From NCBI GenBank assembly GCA_026874595.1, contig CM049307.1:94774330-94838329 (forward strand): DNA of 64,000 nucleotides. Reading direction: 5' to 3'. Under the pieces are notes generated by a model, which was not told the origin of the DNA, searched no databases, and was given only the letters and a program-made list of their open reading frames with translations. The position numbers were made by a program, and so were the translations under genes. Below are positions 25,301 through 31,900 of this stretch, one piece after another; positions within the stretch are counted from its first letter, which is position 1, and the number at the start of each line of letters is the position of its first letter. This DNA is from Sipunculus nudus (Eukaryota > Annelida > Sipuncula > Golfingiida > Sipunculidae).

Positions 25301-25669
25301 CAAACATCGTTAACAATTGAAAGATTTTCCCGTATCGCATACAGATATCAATAAATAAATATATATATAAAGAATGATAAGGGATTGCATACTTACGTGA
25401 AAGACAACTTCTCCAGTTGATTTTACCCAGCCAATGATGACATCTGCACCGGGCATGTCTCCATTGGGCGAAAGTCCGAACCCGACCCAACCATGGGTCT
25501 TCACGTGGACCTCAAACGTTATGTCAGTGGTGTTGAACTTCCAAAACAGATGATAGACATCGTTAGGCATTAGTTCTAGGTAATCGGGATAATTCTCCGT
25601 CGGTGTAACGGCCAACCCAAAAGTTAAGACCCCACAAAAGAACGCTAACGAAGCAAAAGCTGACATCAT
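999..25669 (-). CDS. MOXD1: DBH-like copper monooxygenase (MOXD1 family), 11 coding exons, 3' end unresolved
   Basis: Copper type II, ascorbate-dependent monooxygenase related to dopamine beta-hydroxylase and PHM; in the family such enzymes hydroxylate small substrates in the secretory pathway, but the MOXD1 substrate is not settled. Exons were placed by GT-AG junctions and similarity to the family: 25669-25397, 23538-23392, 18364-18197, 14706-14623, 13790-13614, 13253-13151, 11188-11022, 8893-8708, 5994-5935, 4464-4340, 1176-999. They sum to 1,668 nt, 556 codons, with all phases consistent. Visible order: signal peptide (about 1-20), DOMON (about 39-190), N-terminal copper domain with H238/H239 and H309, C-terminal copper domain with H389, H391 and M464. 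Residue 46 begins an NTT glycosylation sequon. Human MOXD1 is about 613 residues, so a short C-terminal tail is missing. No stop or frameshift interrupts the frame. MOXD2 or another DBH-like paralogue is possible; the superfamily is nearly certain. Confidence 0.92.
3244..3843. repeat. Tandem duplication, two 300-bp copies
   Basis: Copies at 3,244-3,543 and 3,544-3,843, both opening ATCAGTACCACATGGGGAC and ending at AAAGCACTGCCAC. They differ at roughly 8-10 positions and have the same length. The paired 76-residue minus-strand ORFs inside are by-products of this duplication, not genes. Confidence 0.95.
3907..3934. repeat. (TC)14 microsatellite
   Basis: Perfect dinucleotide run in intron 10. 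Confidence 0.95.
4340..4464 (-). CDS. MOXD1: MOXD1-like exon 10: Met ligand
   Basis: 125 nt, 41 codons plus two bases, residues 456-496. It reads [20 protein letters not shown], then [22 protein letters not shown] holds Met464, the axial ligand of the second copper site, followed by the family's YYP and RC. Acceptor is tttttgtag, donor gtaagt, phase 2. Confidence 0.92.
4465..5934 (-). other. Intron 9 of the MOXD1-like gene
   Basis: 1,470 bp, GT-AG. Contains a dispersed repeat at about 5,120-5,461 and a run of 13 C at 5,876-5,888 (C13 on the plus strand). A 115-codon plus-strand ORF at 4,598-4,945 is very AT-rich and has no recognisable motif. Confidence 0.85.
5120..5461 (+). repeat. Dispersed repeat ending in a TCTGCTCTCTCTGAG-type tail
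   Basis: Starts with TTTGTTTGTTTGTTAGAAAC, continues with GTGATCCGGATCATTATC and TGGATCAAGGAATATTTT, and ends with GAGGTCTGCTCTCTCTGAG and TTCTAGTT. I recognise this order of blocks as a repeat seen in several animal genomes, but cannot name the family. The block CATTTCTGACAATG occurs twice (about 5,281 and 5,388). Confidence 0.5.
5935..5994 (-). CDS. MOXD1: MOXD1-like exon 9 (short)
   Basis: 60 nt, 20 codons, residues 436-455, phase 0. It reads [22 protein letters not shown]...I...C.Y.T..R is the conserved strand before the Met ligand in the DBH/PHM fold. Acceptor is gtctacacag, donor gtaagt. Too short for ordinary ORF detection; found by the need for this strand between exons 8 and 10. Confidence 0.9.
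5995..8707 (-). other. Intron 8 of the MOXD1-like gene
   Basis: 2,713 bp, GT-AG. Two loosely similar stretches near 6,540-6,610 and 6,770-6,830 share a CAAT-x-x-TC...AACTCTTTCAG...CCGCTGAGCAAA pattern, suggesting an old duplicated repeat. Contains the AT microsatellite at 8,123-8,200 and a (GGAC)4-like run near 8,648-8,663. Nothing coding. Confidence 0.8.
8123..8200. repeat. (TA)n microsatellite
   Basis: About 78 bp of TA with two C interruptions. The overlapping Tyr-Ile ORFs in several frames are artefacts of this tract. Confidence 0.97.
8708..8893 (-). CDS. MOXD1: MOXD1-like exon 8: HxH motif of the second copper site
   Basis: 186 nt, 62 codons, residues 374-435, phase 0. It begins [20 protein letters not shown]. 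The HAH (389, 391) supplies two ligands of the second copper site and is followed by GRRL as in MOXD1. [14 protein letters not shown] matches the family's YDFNFQ block. Acceptor is attataatag, donor gtaggt. Confidence 0.93.
8894..11021 (-). other. Intron 7 of the MOXD1-like gene
   Basis: 2,128 bp, GT-AG, AT-rich. I see no gene, RNA or clear repeat; short ORFs are at chance level. Confidence 0.8.
11022..11188 (-). CDS. MOXD1: MOXD1-like exon 7: linker between copper domains
   Basis: 167 nt, two bases plus 55 codons, residues 318-373. It reads [20 protein letters not shown], then [20 protein letters not shown], then [13 protein letters not shown]. The family has D-x-S-G-x-R-x-x-Y-T, G-x-x-E-x-G and a C-x-x-x-C pair at the same places. 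Acceptor is ttcgttgtag; donor gttggt, slightly weak. Confidence 0.9.
11189..13150 (-). other. Intron 6 of the MOXD1-like gene
   Basis: 1,962 bp, GT-AG. The half from about 11,560 to 12,760 is richer in GC than its flanks, with short ORFs on both strands, but no recognisable protein. Possibly an old unidentified repeat. Confidence 0.75.
13151..13253 (-). CDS. MOXD1: MOXD1-like exon 6: third ligand of the first copper site
   Basis: 103 nt, 34 codons plus one base (phase 1 end), residues 284-317. It reads [16 protein letters not shown], then [16 protein letters not shown]. The His in EVHYDNP (309) is the expected third ligand of the first copper site. The split Gly codon is completed by exon 7 (G then GA). 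Acceptor is tgttgtag, donor gtaaga. Confidence 0.92.
13254..13613 (-). other. Intron 5 of the MOXD1-like gene
   Basis: 360 bp, GT-AG, AT-rich, no features seen. Confidence 0.85.
13614..13790 (-). CDS. MOXD1: MOXD1-like exon 5: first copper His pair
   Basis: 177 nt, 59 codons, residues 225-283, phase 0. Contains [11 protein letters not shown]: the histidine pair (238, 239) supplies two of three ligands of the first copper site, and the following Cys is conserved in the family. It also carries EDCYTF and FVWAVGAG, the family's C-Y and WA-G-G blocks. Acceptor is tcttttctag, donor gtaagt. Confidence 0.93.
13791..14622 (-). other. Intron 4 of the MOXD1-like gene
   Basis: 832 bp, GT-AG with a weak gttcgt donor. 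Contains an AT-rich self-complementary stretch near 14,450-14,475. Nothing coding. Confidence 0.8.
14623..14706 (-). CDS. MOXD1: MOXD1-like exon 4: start of copper domain
   Basis: 84 nt, 28 codons, residues 197-224. It encodes [18 protein letters not shown] and then [16 protein letters not shown] is the hallmark opening of the N-terminal copper monooxygenase domain. Acceptor is ttcttttacag. The donor is AGG followed by gttcgt, weak beyond the GT. A later gtaaac at about 14,580 would also keep the frame but would add 14 residues with no family counterpart, so 14,623 is preferred. Confidence 0.88.
14887..14926. repeat. (TA)20 microsatellite
   Basis: Perfect 40-bp TA run in intron 3. Confidence 0.97.
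16560..16870. repeat. Diverged tandem pair, 157-bp period
   Basis: AATCTTCTAA occurs at 16,584 and 16,741, and AATTAGGTCTCT at 16,639 and 16,796, both 157 bp apart, with related sequence between. A GTCTGTCCGTCTGTCTGTCC run at about 16,528 precedes the pair. Probably an old dispersed repeat with internal duplication. Confidence 0.75.
17730..17970 (+). repeat. GGATCC-ended dispersed repeat, copy 1
   Basis: Begins GCGATTCCAGGATTTAGG, carries AAGGGGTCC and GGGTTCGGACCC blocks, and ends with GGATCCACTTCTGG. Contains long G and C runs (17,814-17,825; 17,903-17,916; 17,937-17,956). Same family as 19,547-19,717 and 23,664-23,860, but in the opposite orientation. No protein is encoded; the short glycine- or proline-rich ORFs come from the homopolymers. 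Confidence 0.65.
18197..18364 (-). CDS. MOXD1: MOXD1-like exon 3: DOMON end
   Basis: 168 nt, 56 codons, residues 141-196, phase 0. It begins [18 protein letters not shown] and includes [16 protein letters not shown]; the family has a comparable H-G-x-x-R-G-x-x-S-x-x-L-L stretch closing the DOMON domain. The tail [16 protein letters not shown] leads into the copper domain. Acceptor is ttgaacag, donor gtaagt. Confidence 0.92.
19149..19187. repeat. (TA)n microsatellite
   Basis: 39 bp with a single C interruption. Confidence 0.95.
19269..19317. repeat. (AT)n microsatellite
   Basis: 49-bp perfect AT run, about 80 bp from the previous TA tract. Confidence 0.97.
19547..19717 (-). repeat. GGATCC-ended dispersed repeat, copy 2
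   Basis: Bounded by GTGGATCCAGGGCC and ATCCGGGATCCGCCCCT, with repeated CCCCCTTTTT blocks between. The end matches copy 3 (23,664-23,860) and the reverse complement of the start of copy 1. About 171 bp, non-coding, with imperfect terminal symmetry as in a small non-autonomous element. Confidence 0.65.
22916..22940. repeat. (TA)12 microsatellite
   Basis: Perfect 25-bp TA run in intron 2. Confidence 0.95.
23392..23538 (-). CDS. MOXD1: MOXD1-like exon 2: DOMON middle
   Basis: 147 nt, 49 codons, phase 0 at both ends, residues 92-140. It opens after a ttttgcag acceptor with [18 protein letters not shown] and continues [18 protein letters not shown], then [12 protein letters not shown]. This matches the family pattern DRHA...D...QDW.L..G.E...HT.LKF.RKL.TCD. 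The donor is gtgagt. Confidence 0.93.
23664..23860 (-). repeat. GGATCC-ended dispersed repeat, copy 3
   Basis: Bounded by AGCGGATCCAGG and AAACTGGATCCGTCA. Internal CCTCCCTTTTTTTT, CCCCCCTTTTCGGGACC and GAACCCCCTTTTC blocks match copy 2 in order. Non-coding. Confidence 0.65.
24018..24047. repeat. Perfect inverted repeat (hairpin), 12-bp stem
   Basis: TTTTCCGACCGA, a six-base loop TTTTAT, then TCGGTCGGAAAA. Confidence 0.9.
25397..25669 (-). CDS. MOXD1: MOXD1-like exon 1: signal peptide and start of DOMON
   Basis: Encodes residues 1-91. The start is a double [23 protein letters not shown] is a good signal peptide with a hydrophobic core. An in-frame ATG further upstream (25,810) is rejected because it lies beyond the TATA box at 25,721-25,727 and would put the signal peptide inside the protein. 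After the signal comes the DOMON start YHLFWKF, then [20 protein letters not shown], the typical DOMON strand-and-loop of DBH and MOXD1. NTT at residue 46 is a glycosylation sequon. The exon ends after GVVFH-like sequence EVVFH at a canonical gtaagt donor, phase 0. Confidence 0.93.
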
Positions 25670-25720
25670 CGCTGCCGGATTGCCAGAGATGCTCTGCGCG
25701 AGGTTGATGCGCCTTCTCTT

Positions 25721-25727
25721 TTTTATA
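25721..25727 (-). promoter_or_regulatory. TATA box of the MOXD1-like gene
   Basis: The minus strand reads GTATAAAAAAG here, 52 bp upstream of the double ATG. A start site about 25-30 bp downstream would give a 5' leader of roughly 20-30 nt. The position supports the start codon at 25,669. Confidence 0.6.
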
Positions 25728-25753
25728 CTGGAGGTGTGGGCTGATCGCATGGT

Positions 25754-25761
25754 TGACGTCA
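25754..25761 (-). promoter_or_regulatory. Palindromic CRE (TGACGTCA)
   Basis: A perfect full-length cAMP response element about 27 bp upstream of the TATA box. Full CREs at this spacing bind CREB/ATF proteins in many animal promoters, and vertebrate DBH promoters use a CRE. Function here is inferred. Confidence 0.55.
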
Positions 25762-25837
25762 GGCTTAATGTGTGCAAGAAAAGGAGCTGCTTTAGCTTCA
25801 ATCCATTCAAAAGACCGGGCGTGAAATCAGGTAGGTG

Positions 25838-25862
25838 TCACGTGATAGGGATATTTACGTCA
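25838..25862 (-). promoter_or_regulatory. E-box (TCACGTGA) and CRE variant (TGACGTAA)
   Basis: TCACGTGA lies at 25,838-25,845, a palindromic CACGTG E-box with the T/A flanks favoured by MITF/TFEB-type bHLH-ZIP factors. At 25,855-25,862 the minus strand reads TGACGTAA, an ATF/CREB-like variant. Both lie 110-140 bp upstream of the TATA box. Confidence 0.4.
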
Positions 25863-25869
25863 GCAGTTG

Positions 25870-27891
25870 GGTCAGATGAGAAACCCCTTGCAAATAGAGG
25901 ACCTGTCTGTTGTTCGACAGAAAGTAAAAGAAAAAAACATGTTTTGGGTAATATTACTCAAGATTCGTGCAAATTTTTGTTGTTGTGGGTTTTAATGATA
26001 ATCTGATCGTAAGTTTTCAGATATATTTAATTATTTTTTACCTGTTAGGAAATTGACCCTTGGTTTAGTTATTTTATTTGAACCCGGAGCTGTGTTAGAT
26101 TCACATATGCGGCTGGCCTGGACAAAAAGACGGCTGACGTTAACAGATTGCCGAGTACCTTGACTCGACCTAGCTTGCAAAATGTCGACTAGCTTAAACT
26201 GATCTGAAAACCTTTTCATTTGACGATGATACAAGGTTTATTTAAACAAGTTATCTTTAGTACTTGTGACATACCGTGTCTATTACACTTTCATACTTTC
26301 ATTAGCGACAAGAAACAATAAATAACAAAACCTGAACATTTGTTCGGATATTTTTAATTGTAAGATTTATCTTTTCGTATTATTTATTTTCTCAAGCCAA
26401 ACTGAGCTGTACGAAATCGTCTCATTTCAGCTGAATGAAATATCCGCGGCGCCTCTTTTAAAAACGGCTCGGCTTGATCTGAACTCCGCTGGCGGCGGCG
26501 CAAAATAGCGTCGGCGGGCTCTAAGTGTACACAATAGAATTATTAGGATGCAAGTAAATATTATTTACACATTATTTAACATTGTAAAGATGCATTTAGA
26601 TTGCTTCTGATTCATTTTACTTAAACTGACATGTATCCTTGCATATTTTAACGTGCGACATTTAATTTTTCTGGGGAAAACAGTAATTGCATTTTTCATA
26701 AATCTTTATACAAGCGTACTTTTATACATTAAGACTAATTATTTCACTGAAGTTCAAACCTATGTCTTAACAATTGAATTGTAGCATAAGGTTAAGACAC
26801 CAATACATTGGCTTTCCAAAATTGTGCCCTTTTAAGTAAAGATCATTTGGGTCTTACTTATGTAATTTAGTTTTCGTTATTGCGTAACCTCTAAAAAATA
26901 GAATTAATAAAAATCTGTTAATAGGGATTTTTATGTAAATACACTTATAAAAATGGGACGTAAAAGATTCCTCCTTAATAAATCGGACTTGAAGAAAGCG
27001 GACAAGAATTTGGCGAGAACTGGCTTGGGCTCGGAGAGTCTAGACCAGACTTATGACACTGTTCTTAGTAATGTACTAGTATCTACTTGGTAATTACCTT
27101 TATGCGGGAGGCACCCATTTGCAGACACCAGTCAAGATTCCGATTTGCACTGATTAGCGACATTAATCATAACATAATGGGACATTGTTAAAGCTTGTGG
27201 GTACAAACGCAGTATCTTGTGTAGACATACTTTTATTCTGATTATAATTTATCTGAATGTACCTTACCCAGTACACGCAATTAGCCCTAATGAACGGTGT
27301 CTGGAGGGGCGCGTCGACTATACAAAGCGAGCGTGGTGCGCTTTGGCATGGTCCGGATGGAAGCTTCGCCTCATATGAATGTACTTTCGTTGAACAGAAG
27401 CTCGAATTTCAAATATAAAATAAAATACATTTTCCCAGAATTCGGCTTTATTTAACTCTTTGGTTGTTTCAGATAAGAGCGTAGGTCTTTGGCTAAAGAC
27501 AAGTCGGTCACCGACACACCCGTAGATTTACAAGGACGGTATGTATACATATTACCGAAATTCCCCCCTATACGACTTCTAATATTGTGTCTTATATCTC
27601 TTGAAAATTTTGGCAATTGTCTACAAAAGTTACGGTGGTTCCGAAGCATGTGGACCACTCTGACCGTAGCAGAAATTGGACCTTTGGGCCTTTTTTTGCC
27701 ACATCTAATTTTTATTACTAGACCCTTATCACAACAAATAACATAATATCGGTCTCTATAATTTAAAAGAACAAGTTAATTTCCAATATCAGACAAATAA
27801 TGTTTGTGGTGACAACCCAGGTACCTGGAGAACTGCATCAGAATAGAGATACCTGCCACCTCGAAAGCCAACATTGCAACCGTTTAATTAG
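25870..27891. other. Intergenic stretch upstream of the MOXD1-like gene
   Basis: AT-rich with a GC-rich patch near 26,455-26,525 (GGCGGCGGCG). Several ORFs of 60-85 codons occur on both strands, including an overlapping pair at 27,452-27,746; none shows a recognisable motif or good splice sites. I see no gene. Confidence 0.6.
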
Positions 27892-28143
27892 TTAAGGTAT
27901 GGGCGATTTATGGATCTCTACTCCAGGTTTTCTGTCAGGCTTGTCTCCCTTGGCATTTACCATCACCTTGATACCCACAATGCAGTTGGGATTTTCAATT
28001 GCCTCGAGTCTGTTATGGGCATCAGGGCGTGTCCATGCGCCGATGGGCCCGCATGAACACGTACTTGGGCAGATCTCATTTCTACTAGGTGCTCCATATT
28101 CCAGTGCCGCCACAATGAATTCCACGAATTCGCGGTAGCGGAC
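27892..28143 (-). CDS. Probable orphan terminal exon of an unrecognised gene
   Basis: After a good acceptor (gtagtctatttag) 83 codons are open to a TAA. The peptide begins VRYREFVEFIVAALEYGAPS, has a cysteine cluster CPSTCSCGPIGAW, then RPDAHNRLEAIENPNC, and ends GVEIHKSPIP. Its base composition is more coding-like than the flanks, and it lies on the same strand as the MOXD1-like gene. No family was recognised. Upstream exons would have to lie in the 0.8 kb before the satellite or beyond more than 35 kb of satellite, so it could also be a stranded fragment of a broken or duplicated gene. Confidence 0.45.
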   Translation of the reverse strand, partial: VRYREFVEFIVAALEYGAPSRNEICPSTCSCGPIGAWTRPDAHNRLEAIENPNCIVGIKVMVNAKGDKPDRKPGVEIHKSPIP

Positions 28144-28934
28144 CTAAATAGACTACATACGAGAAATGACTTTGTAATATACCCTGGGCTATCCATGTTT
28201 TGTTCTAAATGAATTTCTGTTGGGAATGTTGACTTGCCACTGTGGATTGAATTTGATCTTGATATGACCTGATCATTTATATAACGTGAATATTGTAATC
28301 TTTCACATACACTTTTGTATGAGTTTTTCATCTTATTTTTATTCTATCTTTATGTTGGCAGATGTAATTGCAATCAAAAAATAAATCTTTTATAAATATA
28401 CATTGGACATTGAAGGCCTCAACACAGAGCTCTATACAAGATATATTGCTGCTGTCATATGACGTATGTCGATAACAAGAAGTGGAAGTATTGAAGTCCC
28501 AGCTGTGGCATTTATATGCGTTTAGCATTGAATAACGTGTCACTCCCAAAATTAATTCCTGCCATGTTGAGTTTGAAGCTATCATCATAAACCGAGTATA
28601 CATGAAAAATAACGTCATCAATTTTGCAGTGTAATGGAATTTACTTGTTTAACGTCAGGGCGACATTTTGATTCATATTAAGACAGGTGTTAATTTTAAA
28701 TGTATATATTTTAAATCATGGAACAGTTTGAAATGTCCTGAATGATAAACATCATATTCGCATTGACCACCTGGCTGAACGATGGCTCTAGGACAAATAC
28801 CCCCCGGACAATTAACCCGATGACAAATACCCCTCCCCCCACAATTACCCCAGACAATTAACCCTATGACAACTAATGTAATTGTCGAGGGCCTGGGGGG
28901 GGGGGGAGGGGGTAATTATCTTGCTTTTCGCCGA
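28144..28934. other. Short unique stretch between orphan exon and satellite
   Basis: AT-rich. A minus-strand ORF of 97 codons (28,328-28,621) is cysteine-rich but has no recognisable domain and could be chance. The last 150 bp contain repeated GACAATTAACCC and TGACAAATACCCC blocks and a foldback. Confidence 0.5.
28815..28912. repeat. C/G-rich foldback at the satellite's left flank
   Basis: GACAATTA at 28,853-28,860 pairs with TAATTGTC at 28,879-28,886. Outside these, C-rich blocks on the left face G12-A-G5 at 28,895-28,912 on the right, so a longer imperfect hairpin is possible. It ends about 20 bp before the first monomer. Confidence 0.7.
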
Positions 28935-31900
28935 GTTACGTGTTCAGTCAAAAACATACCAGTATGGGTTGTTCATTTAATATGTTACGTGATCAGTCAA
29001 TAACATACCAGTATGAGGTGTCCATTTAATATGTTACGCGTTCAGTCAAAAACATACCAGTAGGAGGTGTTCATTTAATATGTTACGCGTTCAGTCAAAA
29101 ACATACCAGTAGGAGGTGTTCCTTTAATATGTTACGCGTTCAATCATTAGCATACCAGTAGGAGGTGTTCCTTTAATATGTTAGGTGTTCAGTCAAAAAC
29201 ATATCAGTATGAGGTGTTCATTTAATATGTTACGCGTTCAATCAATAACATACCAGTAGGAGGTGTTCCTTTAATATATTACGCGTTCAGTCAAAAACAT
29301 ACCAGTAGGAGGTGTTCATTTAATATGTTACGCGTTCAGTCAAAAACATACCAGTATGAGGTGTTCCTTTAATATGTTACGCGTTCAGTCAAAAACATAC
29401 CAGTAGGAGGTGTTCCTTTAATATGTTACGCGTTCAGTCAAAAACATACCAGTAGGAGGTGTTCATTTAATATGTTACGCGTTCAGTCAAAAACATACCA
29501 GTATGGGTTGTTCATTTAATATGTTACGTGATCAGTCAATAACATACCAGTATGAGGTGTTCCTTTAATATGTTACGCGTTCAGTCAAAAACATACCAGT
29601 ATGAGGTGTTCCTTTAATATGTTATGCGTTCAGTCAAAAACATACCAGTAGGAGGTGTTCATTTAATATGTTACGCGTTCAGTCAAAAACATACCAGTAT
29701 GAGGTGTTCCTTTAATATGTTACGCGTTCAGTCAAAAACATACCAGTATGAGGTGTTCATTTAATATGTTACGCGTTCAGTCAAAAACATACCAGTATGG
29801 GTTGTTCATTTAATATGTTACGTGATCATTCAATAACATACCAGTATGAGGTGTTCCTTTAATATGTTACGCGTTCAGTCAAAAACATACCAGTAGGAGG
29901 TGTTCATTTAATATGTTACGTGATCAGTCAATAACATACCAGTATGAGGTGTTCATTTAATATGTTACGTGTTCAGTCAATAACATACCAATATGAGGTG
30001 TTCCTTTAATATGTTACGCATTCAGTCAAAAACATACCAGTATGAGGTGTTCCTTTAATATGTTACGCGTTCAGTCAAAAACATACCAGTATGAGGTGTT
30101 CCTTTAATATGTTACGCGTTCAGTCAAAAACATACCAGTATGAGGTGTTCCTTTAATATGTTACGCGTTCAGTCAAAAACATACCAGTATGAGGTGTTCA
30201 TTTAATATGTTACGCGTTCAGTCAAAAACATACCAGTAGGAGGTGTTCCCTTTAATATGTTACGCGTTCAGTCAAAAACATACCAGTATGAGGTGTTCAT
30301 TTAATATGTTACGCGTTCAGTCAAAAACATACCAGTATGAGGTGTTCCTTTAACATGTTACGCGTTCAGTCAAAAACATACCAGTAGGAGGTGTTCATTT
30401 AATATGTTAAGCGTTCAGTCATAAACATACCAGTATGAGGTGTTCCTTTAATATGTAACGCATTCAGTCAAAAACATACCAGTATGAGGTGTTCCTTTAA
30501 TATATTACGCGTTCAGTCAAAAACATACCAGTAGGAGGTGTTCATTTAATATGTTACGCGTTCAGTCAAAAACATACCAGTAGGAGGTGTTCCTTTAATA
30601 TGTTACGCCTTCAGTCAAAAACATACCAGTATGAGGTGTTCCTTTAATATGTTACGCTTTCAGTCAAAAACATACCAGTATAAGGTGTTCATTTAATATG
30701 TTACGCGTTCAGTCAAAAACATACCAGTATGAGGTGTTCCTTTAATATGTTACGCGTTCAGTCAAAAACATACCAGTATGAGGTGTTCATTTAATATGTT
30801 ACGCGTTCAGTCAAAAACATACCAGTATGGGTTGTTCATTTAATATGTTACGTGATCAGTCAATAACATACCAGTATGAGGTGTTCCTTTAATATGTTAC
30901 GCGTTCAGTCAAAAACATACCAGTAGGAGGTGTTCATTTAATATGTTACGCGTTCAGTCAAAAACATACCAGTATGGGTTGTTCATTTAATATGTTACGT
31001 GATCAGTCAATAACATACCAGTATGAGGTGTTCCTTTAATATGTTACGCGTTCAGTCAAAAACATACCAGTATGAGGTGTTCCTTTAATATGTTATGCGT
31101 TCAGTCAAAAACATACCAGTAGGAGGTGTTCATTTAATATGTTACGCGTTCAGTCAAAAACATACCAGTATGAGGTGTTCCTTTAATATGTTACGCGTTC
31201 AGTCAAAAACATACCAGTATGAGGTGTTCATTTAATATGTTACGCGTTCAGTCAAAAACATACCAGTATGGGTTGTTCATTTAATATGTTACGTGATCAT
31301 TCAATAACATACCAGTATGAGGTGTTCCTTTAATATGTTACGCGTTCAGTCAAAAACATACCAGTAGGAGGTGTTCATTTAATATGTTACGCGGGTAGTC
31401 AAAAACATACCAGTAGGAGGTGTGCATTTAATATGTTACGCGTTCAGTCAAAAACATACCAGTAGGAGGTGTTCCTTTAATACTTACGCGTTCAGTCAAA
31501 AACATACCAGTAGGAGGTGTTCATTTAATATGTTACGCGTTCAGTCAAAAACATACCAGTATGAGGTGTTCCCTTTAATATGTTACGCGTTCAGTCAAAA
31601 ACATACCAGCAGGAGGTGTTCCTTTAATATCTTACGCGTTCAGTCAAAAACATACCAGTATGAGGTGTTCATTTAATATGTTACGTGATCAGTCAATAAC
31701 ATACCAGTATGAGGTGTTCATTTAATATGTTACGTGTTCAGTCAATAACATACCAATATGAGGTGACCCTTTAATATGTTACGCATTCAGTCAAAAACAT
31801 ACCAGTATGAGGTGTTCCTTTAATATGTTACGCGTTCAGTCAAAAACATACCAGTATGAGGTGTTCCTTTAATATGTTACGCGTTCAGTCAAAAACATAC

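Larger units (their letters stand above)
23539..25396 (-). other. Intron 1 of the MOXD1-like gene
   Basis: 1,858 bp, GT-AG. Contains GGATCC-repeat copy 3, a perfect 12-bp-stem hairpin at 24,018-24,047, a CG-rich patch with CGCGCG runs at about 24,780-24,870, T8A8 at 25,183-25,198, and a small CATGCAA/TTGCATG inverted repeat at 25,203-25,222. Confidence 0.85.

Noticed and set aside
25670-25810. Upstream in-frame ATG extending the MOXD1-like protein by 47 residues
   Set aside because: It lies upstream of the TATA box and would bury the signal peptide.
25680-26006. 108-codon plus-strand ORF over the promoter
   Set aside because: Antisense to the 5' end of the MOXD1-like gene, no recognisable motif, no sign of its own promoter.
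31422-31676. Repetitive protein encoded by the satellite
   Set aside because: 49 bp is not a multiple of three; the frame rotates through three monomer phases and is open only where GTAGGAGG replaces the stop-containing GTATGAGG.
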